Positions 5,632 through 8,549 of a stretch of DNA of 8,549 nucleotides are shown here, piece by piece. The stretch comes from Candidatus Coatesiibacteriota bacterium (lineage in GTDB: Bacteria; RBG-13-66-14; B26-G2). The stretch's first letter is position 1, and every line of letters starts with the position of its first letter. The stretch spans positions 1 through 8,549 of the forward strand of contig QMNJ01000061.1 in the NCBI GenBank assembly GCA_003647715.1, written 5' to 3'. The translations under genes and the position numbers were made by a program. The notes beneath the pieces are model-generated. The model was not told where the DNA came from. It saw only the letters and a program-made list of their open reading frames with translations, and searched no databases.

Positions 5632-6666
5632 CTAATCCCTCCTCCCCTTGGTGAATACATACAGGAAATAGGGTGCACCGAAAAATGCTGTAATAACCCC
5701 CACAGGAATAGTAGGGATGGGGAAATAGGTAACAAGAATCCTGCTTATGGTATCAGCGGTGAGAAGCGTTATTCCCCCCACCAGCGCCGAGAAGGGCAGG
5801 AGACGCCTTGCCTGTGGACCGATTATGGCTCTTGATGCGTGTGGAACAACGATGCCAATGAATCCGATGAGACCTGTGAGAGAGACCACTGCGCCAGTTG
5901 CAAGAGCGGTAAGAGTGAATATATACCTCCTTGAGACCTCCACACTCACACCCAGATACAATGCCTGCTCCTCCCCTCCCGACAGTATGTCAAGTTCCCT
6001 GTGCTTAACTATCAACCCAACAAGTGCGGCTATTGCTATTATTCCCACAACAACGATATGTTTTATGGTTATAACGGGGCTTGACAGGTCCCCAAGGAGC
6101 CACAGAAGTATCTGATGCTGGTCCCTGAAGGGTGCAATTGCGAGCATAAAGATTATCGCGGCAGAGAGAAATGAACTGACAATAATTCCAGTAATTATTA
6201 TTGTCTGGGCTCCCCCACTTCTCCGAATCCTTGATATGCGATATACCCCGAATACAGCAAGCACACCCCCTATGAAAGCAAATACCATCTTGCTCGTAAG
6301 ACCCGGTATGGCTATAACAAGGGATAGAGCAGATGAGAGAGATGCACCAAAGCCAGCACCAGCAGAGAGACCGAGAAGATAGGGGTCAGCAAGCGGATTG
6401 TTCAGGGTTATCTGAAGCGTCGCACCGCAGTATGACAGAACAAACCCAGTAATAACTGCAAGTAAGACCCTAATCACCCTGTAGGATAATATCGCATTCT
6501 CAAATCCCTCATCACCGCCACCCATAGCACTCATAATCAAGTGGGGCAATCTGTTGATGCTTAAACCTGGTCCAATAGAAATAGCAATTACGACGATAAT
6601 AATCAAAATTAACCCTGCATTGACAAATAATAACGCTCTTCTTCTTTTCATAACTACTTCACTCAT
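5632..6666 (-). CDS. btuC: FecCD-family permease for cobalamin
   Basis: This 344-aa inner-membrane permease has about ten hydrophobic segments, the number usual for BtuC/FecCD. Recognisable blocks are QITLNNPLADPYLLGLSAG at ~85-103 and, in the C-terminal half, LTGLIGFIGIVVPHASR followed by GPQARRLLP, the region that contacts the ATPase. It forms the B12 channel as a dimer with two ATPase subunits. The ATG at 6666 is 20 nt after the btuF stop; an alternative ATG is five codons later (MKRRR). Neither has a strong Shine-Dalgarno sequence, so translation may be coupled to btuF. The substrate is inferred from the operon riboswitch; iron-siderophore permeases share this fold. Confidence 0.92.
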   Translation of the reverse strand: MSEVVMKRRRALLFVNAGLILIIIVVIAISIGPGLSINRLPHLIMSAMGGGDEGFENAILSYRVIRVLLAVITGFVLSYCGATLQITLNNPLADPYLLGLSAGAGFGASLSSALSLVIAIPGLTSKMVFAFIGGVLAVFGVYRISRIRRSGGAQTIIITGIIVSSFLSAAIIFMLAIAPFRDQHQILLWLLGDLSSPVITIKHIVVVGIIAIAALVGLIVKHRELDILSGGEEQALYLGVSVEVSRRYIFTLTALATGAVVSLTGLIGFIGIVVPHASRAIIGPQARRLLPFSALVGGITLLTADTISRILVTYFPIPTIPVGVITAFFGAPYFLYVFTKGRRD

Positions 6667-6686
6667 TCAAATAAAGAACCGCCTTT

Positions 6687-7646
6687 CTAAGGCATTCCAT
6701 TACTCATATCTATCTCGTATCCTGGGTGAATTGCATTGAAGAGTTCAATCGCCCCATCTGCCAACCTCGGCGATGCTCGGAGAAGAAGGTCAGGGTTCAG
6801 GTTGGTGATTATATTGCCCTCCCTTACTGCCTCTATCACCTCCCAGCCGGTTCTGTTAACTATCTCATCAACTGTTGATGCACTATGTAATACAATGATA
6901 TAATCGGGGTCTCTCGCAATCACCAACTCCGGGTCAATCCTTGAGTATTCTCTGGGCAGGTCAAACCCGATGTTTACACCACCTGTGAGTTCTATAACCT
7001 CATGGACAAAAGAACCCTCCGCCACTGTCATAAGTGGGTCAGGTGATATCTCAACATAGACCCTTGGGTTTTTCTCATTCCTCGGAATATCACTGAGCGC
7101 CTCTTCTATTATGGTGAACTTCTCCTCCATCCCCGCCACAATATCCCTCGCTTTCTCCTCGCTTTGTGTTATCCTTCCCATCAACATTATTGCATTCTCT
7201 ACATCTTCAATGGTCCTAGAATATATCGCCATAACAGGTATTCCTGTATTCCTAATAGTCCTTGTGAAGTCCTCCTGTTCCAGCCCGGTGGCTATTACCA
7301 GGTCGGGCTCAAAAGACAGAATCTTCTCATAAGCGGGGTTAGAGAAACTGCCAACCTTGGGTAAAGACGAGACATCTTCAGGGTAGTCGCACTCTGTTAC
7401 AACTGCTGAAAGGAGGTCAACTCTGCCAAGTTCTGCTATGGTCTCCGCTGCTTCAGGTGATAGACAGATTATTCTTTGTGGTGGGCGTGTAAGCACAACC
7501 TCACAATTTAGGTCATCGGTTATCTTAAGGAATATCTCACCCTCTGGTTCTTTACTTCGTTCTCTGGAGCAAGATATAATGAGAACCAGTGTGAGTAAGA
7601 TAATTGTTAAGCAAAATATACGGTGTCTAAACAAATCTCGGAGCAT
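6687..7646 (-). CDS. btuF: Cobalamin-binding lipoprotein of the ABC importer
   Basis: This 319-aa periplasmic binding protein of the BtuF/helical-backbone family delivers cobalamin to the BtuCD importer. A lipoprotein signal peptide ends in IISC with candidate lipidated Cys26, so the protein is tethered rather than soluble as in E. coli. The mature part shows PPQRIICLSPEAAETIAELG at ~55-74, the family's first conserved block, then FEPDLVIATGLEQEDFTRTI and the second-lobe element LTGGVNIGFDLPREYSRIDPE. It is the first gene after the cobalamin riboswitch. The ATG at 7646 is preceded by GAGGGAG about 6 nt upstream, and no other Met lies near the signal peptide. The ligand call relies on the riboswitch, as heme and siderophore binding proteins look similar. 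Confidence 0.9.
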   Translation of the reverse strand: MLRDLFRHRIFCLTIILLTLVLIISCSRERSKEPEGEIFLKITDDLNCEVVLTRPPQRIICLSPEAAETIAELGRVDLLSAVVTECDYPEDVSSLPKVGSFSNPAYEKILSFEPDLVIATGLEQEDFTRTIRNTGIPVMAIYSRTIEDVENAIMLMGRITQSEEKARDIVAGMEEKFTIIEEALSDIPRNEKNPRVYVEISPDPLMTVAEGSFVHEVIELTGGVNIGFDLPREYSRIDPELVIARDPDYIIVLHSASTVDEIVNRTGWEVIEAVREGNIITNLNPDLLLRASPRLADGAIELFNAIHPGYEIDMSNGMP

Positions 7647-7663
7647 CCTCTCCCTCGAAGGAT
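7645..7663 (-). promoter_or_regulatory. Possible Shine-Dalgarno-masking hairpin of btuF
   Basis: On the minus strand ATCCT (7663-7659) can pair with AGGAT (7649-7645), enclosing the 9-nt loop TCGAGGGAG. The btuF Shine-Dalgarno bases sit in this loop and the first two bases of the start codon in the stem. This fits an expression platform acting on translation, the usual mode for cobalamin riboswitches in Gram-negative bacteria. The stem is short, so this is tentative. Confidence 0.3.
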
Positions 7664-7677
7664 TGACTCCGTCAGAT

Positions 7678-7845
7678 GTCCTGTCGGTCGGTCTCCTGGC
7701 TTCTGGGGCTACCTACTCTCTTCGCCTTCCCAGCAGATACTGCCAGTGGCATACTTGAAGATTTCGCTCCCCATTACAGTGGCGGGGCCGCAGCGGACTC
7801 TCACCGCTTTCCCATATTCCGCAGAACAAATGGCGGAATTATTTA
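7678..7845 (-). ncRNA. Cobalamin riboswitch
   Basis: This is the aptamer that binds adenosylcobalamin or a related cobalamin and lowers expression of uptake genes. On the minus strand the conserved blocks appear in order: an opening hairpin ATTCCGC/GCGGAAT (7839-7816), GGGAA then GCGGTGAGAGTCCGC, the core GGCCCCGCCACTGTAA, GCCACTG, CTGGGAAGGC, and the B12 box AGAAGCCAGGAGACCGACC (near 7705-7687). It directly precedes btuF, about 30 nt before the start codon, and would control the whole btuFCDB operon. The exact ends are approximate. Confidence 0.95.
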
Positions 7846-7851
7846 GATAAA

Positions 7852-7879
7852 ATATTACAAATAATACTACTCAAGTCAA
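7852..7879 (-). promoter_or_regulatory. Promoter of the btuFCDB operon
   Basis: The -35 element TTGACT (7879-7874) and -10 element TAATAT (7857-7852) are separated by 16 nt on the minus strand. The predicted start, near 7845, coincides with the first stem of the cobalamin riboswitch. The -35 lies only 15 nt beyond the stop codon of the preceding gene, and no terminator hairpin is visible between them. Confidence 0.65.
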
Positions 7880-7893
7880 GTAAAAATTTTCCC

Positions 7894-8549
7894 CTATCTT
7901 AACACCAGTGCCCTTTTTGACGATACCTCCCCATCAACATTAACTACCTTGATTGTATATATACCTGATGAGAGACCTGAGACATTTAATCTAATATCTG
8001 CTTCGCTCTCTGTTATATCACTTATCTCCTCACTCAATATGCATCTCCCCGATATATCATACATATAAATCTTTACTTTAGTTCTATCCGGTGATGATAG
8101 AGAAATATTGAGTTCATCACGGCAGGGGTTGGGATAGAGACGCACAATGCTGAAGCTTGCGGGGCTTCCCGTCTCTACCGTCGTTGTGCCAAGGGTATCA
8201 CTTCTATCATTCTCCATCACCGCCTCAAGTTTGTATTCATACTGCGTGTTCTCGGCAACACCTGTGTCGGTATATGAATAGGGGTTGGTGCCTGTTATGA
8301 GTGTGTTGTTGACCTTCCGCCAGTCAGGAAGGTTATCTCTTTGTAAGGGAGAATTATAATTCTCCCTTACGGGTGCCTCCCCCACATCTTTGGGTTGTAT
8401 CCGCAATTTATGAATTGCCCCCCCTTGTAATTCACGCCTGTATAGGTTGAAGCCGAGAATATTGTCGCCCTCATCGGTTGATATGCTCCACCTCAGTAAT
8501 ACAACATTGTTGCCTTTGACTCCTGCTGAGAATGATACCAGGTCTATTC
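7894..8549 (-). CDS. Secreted protein with T9SS type A sorting domain, C-terminal part
   Basis: The reading frame is open from the window edge to TAG at 7896-7894, giving 218 visible codons of a longer protein; no start is seen, and the TTG at 8406 is internal. The first ~110 residues contain a fibronectin-III-like segment: VVLLRWSISTDEGDNILGFNLYRRE, then YSYTDTGVAENTQYEYKLEAV. The last ~75 residues are a type A Por/T9SS C-terminal sorting domain: LYPNPCRDELNISLS, KIYMYDISGRCI, LSSGIYTIKVV and a terminal KRALVLR. Such tails route cargo through the type IX system to the cell surface, where they are cleaved. The cargo function cannot be told from this end. It is one of the best taxonomic clues in the window, pointing to FCB-like lineages. 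Confidence 0.88.
   Translation of the reverse strand, partial: IDLVSFSAGVKGNNVVLLRWSISTDEGDNILGFNLYRRELQGGAIHKLRIQPKDVGEAPVRENYNSPLQRDNLPDWRKVNNTLITGTNPYSYTDTGVAENTQYEYKLEAVMENDRSDTLGTTTVETGSPASFSIVRLYPNPCRDELNISLSSPDRTKVKIYMYDISGRCILSEEISDITESEADIRLNVSGLSSGIYTIKVVNVDGEVSSKRALVLR

Noticed and set aside
8404..8406. TTG at 8406 as the start of the T9SS-domain protein
   Set aside because: The same frame continues without a stop to the window edge and encodes a recognisable fibronectin-III-like segment upstream, so the codon is internal.
1..8549. CRISPR arrays, insertion sequences, integrase or attachment sites
   Set aside because: No regularly spaced repeats, transposase or terminal inverted repeats were seen; although tRNA genes are common integration sites, no integrase or repeated tRNA end lies near selC.

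Overview
The window reads as bacterial DNA of moderate GC content in which every gene I can support lies on the minus strand; in transcription order it runs from high to low coordinates. A type IX secretion (Por) C-terminal sorting domain, a TonB-dependent receptor and lipoprotein signal peptides indicate a diderm bacterium of, or close to, the FCB/Bacteroidota-like candidate phyla. Arg is written mostly AGA/AGG and Ile often ATA. The phylum is an inference and the species cannot be named.

Region A (7894-8549): the C-terminal end of a secreted protein with a fibronectin-III-like segment and a type A T9SS sorting tail. It is cut by the window edge.

Region B (2990-7879): a vitamin B12 uptake operon. 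It has a sigma70-like promoter, a full cobalamin riboswitch and a possible Shine-Dalgarno-masking hairpin. These are followed by btuF (lipoprotein binding protein), btuC (permease), btuD (ATPase) and btuB (outer-membrane TonB-dependent receptor), packed with gaps of 20 and 6 nt and a 4-nt overlap. A structured element follows btuB.

Region C (1-2896): a selenocysteine (Sec) locus. In transcription order it contains: a promoter that would give a leaderless transcript; a 48-codon membrane-anchored ORF with an in-frame UGA read as Sec (giving U-x-x-C), with a 12-bp stem-loop of bacterial SECIS geometry just downstream; two DJ-1/PfpI-fold lipoproteins, one of which has lost the nucleophile Cys; the tRNA-Sec gene (selC); selA; and probably the first codons of selB at the edge.

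The main result is the unannotated candidate selenoprotein at 2714-2860. A standard gene caller would stop it at the UGA after 39 codons or miss it. Its position upstream of two periplasm-facing DJ-1-like lipoproteins and of selC-selA suggests a periplasmic, Sec-dependent redox module encoded together with its own Sec-insertion machinery. Also unusual: SelA lacks the N-terminal tRNA-Sec-binding domain because the tRNA gene occupies that space, and the tRNA has U at the discriminator position.
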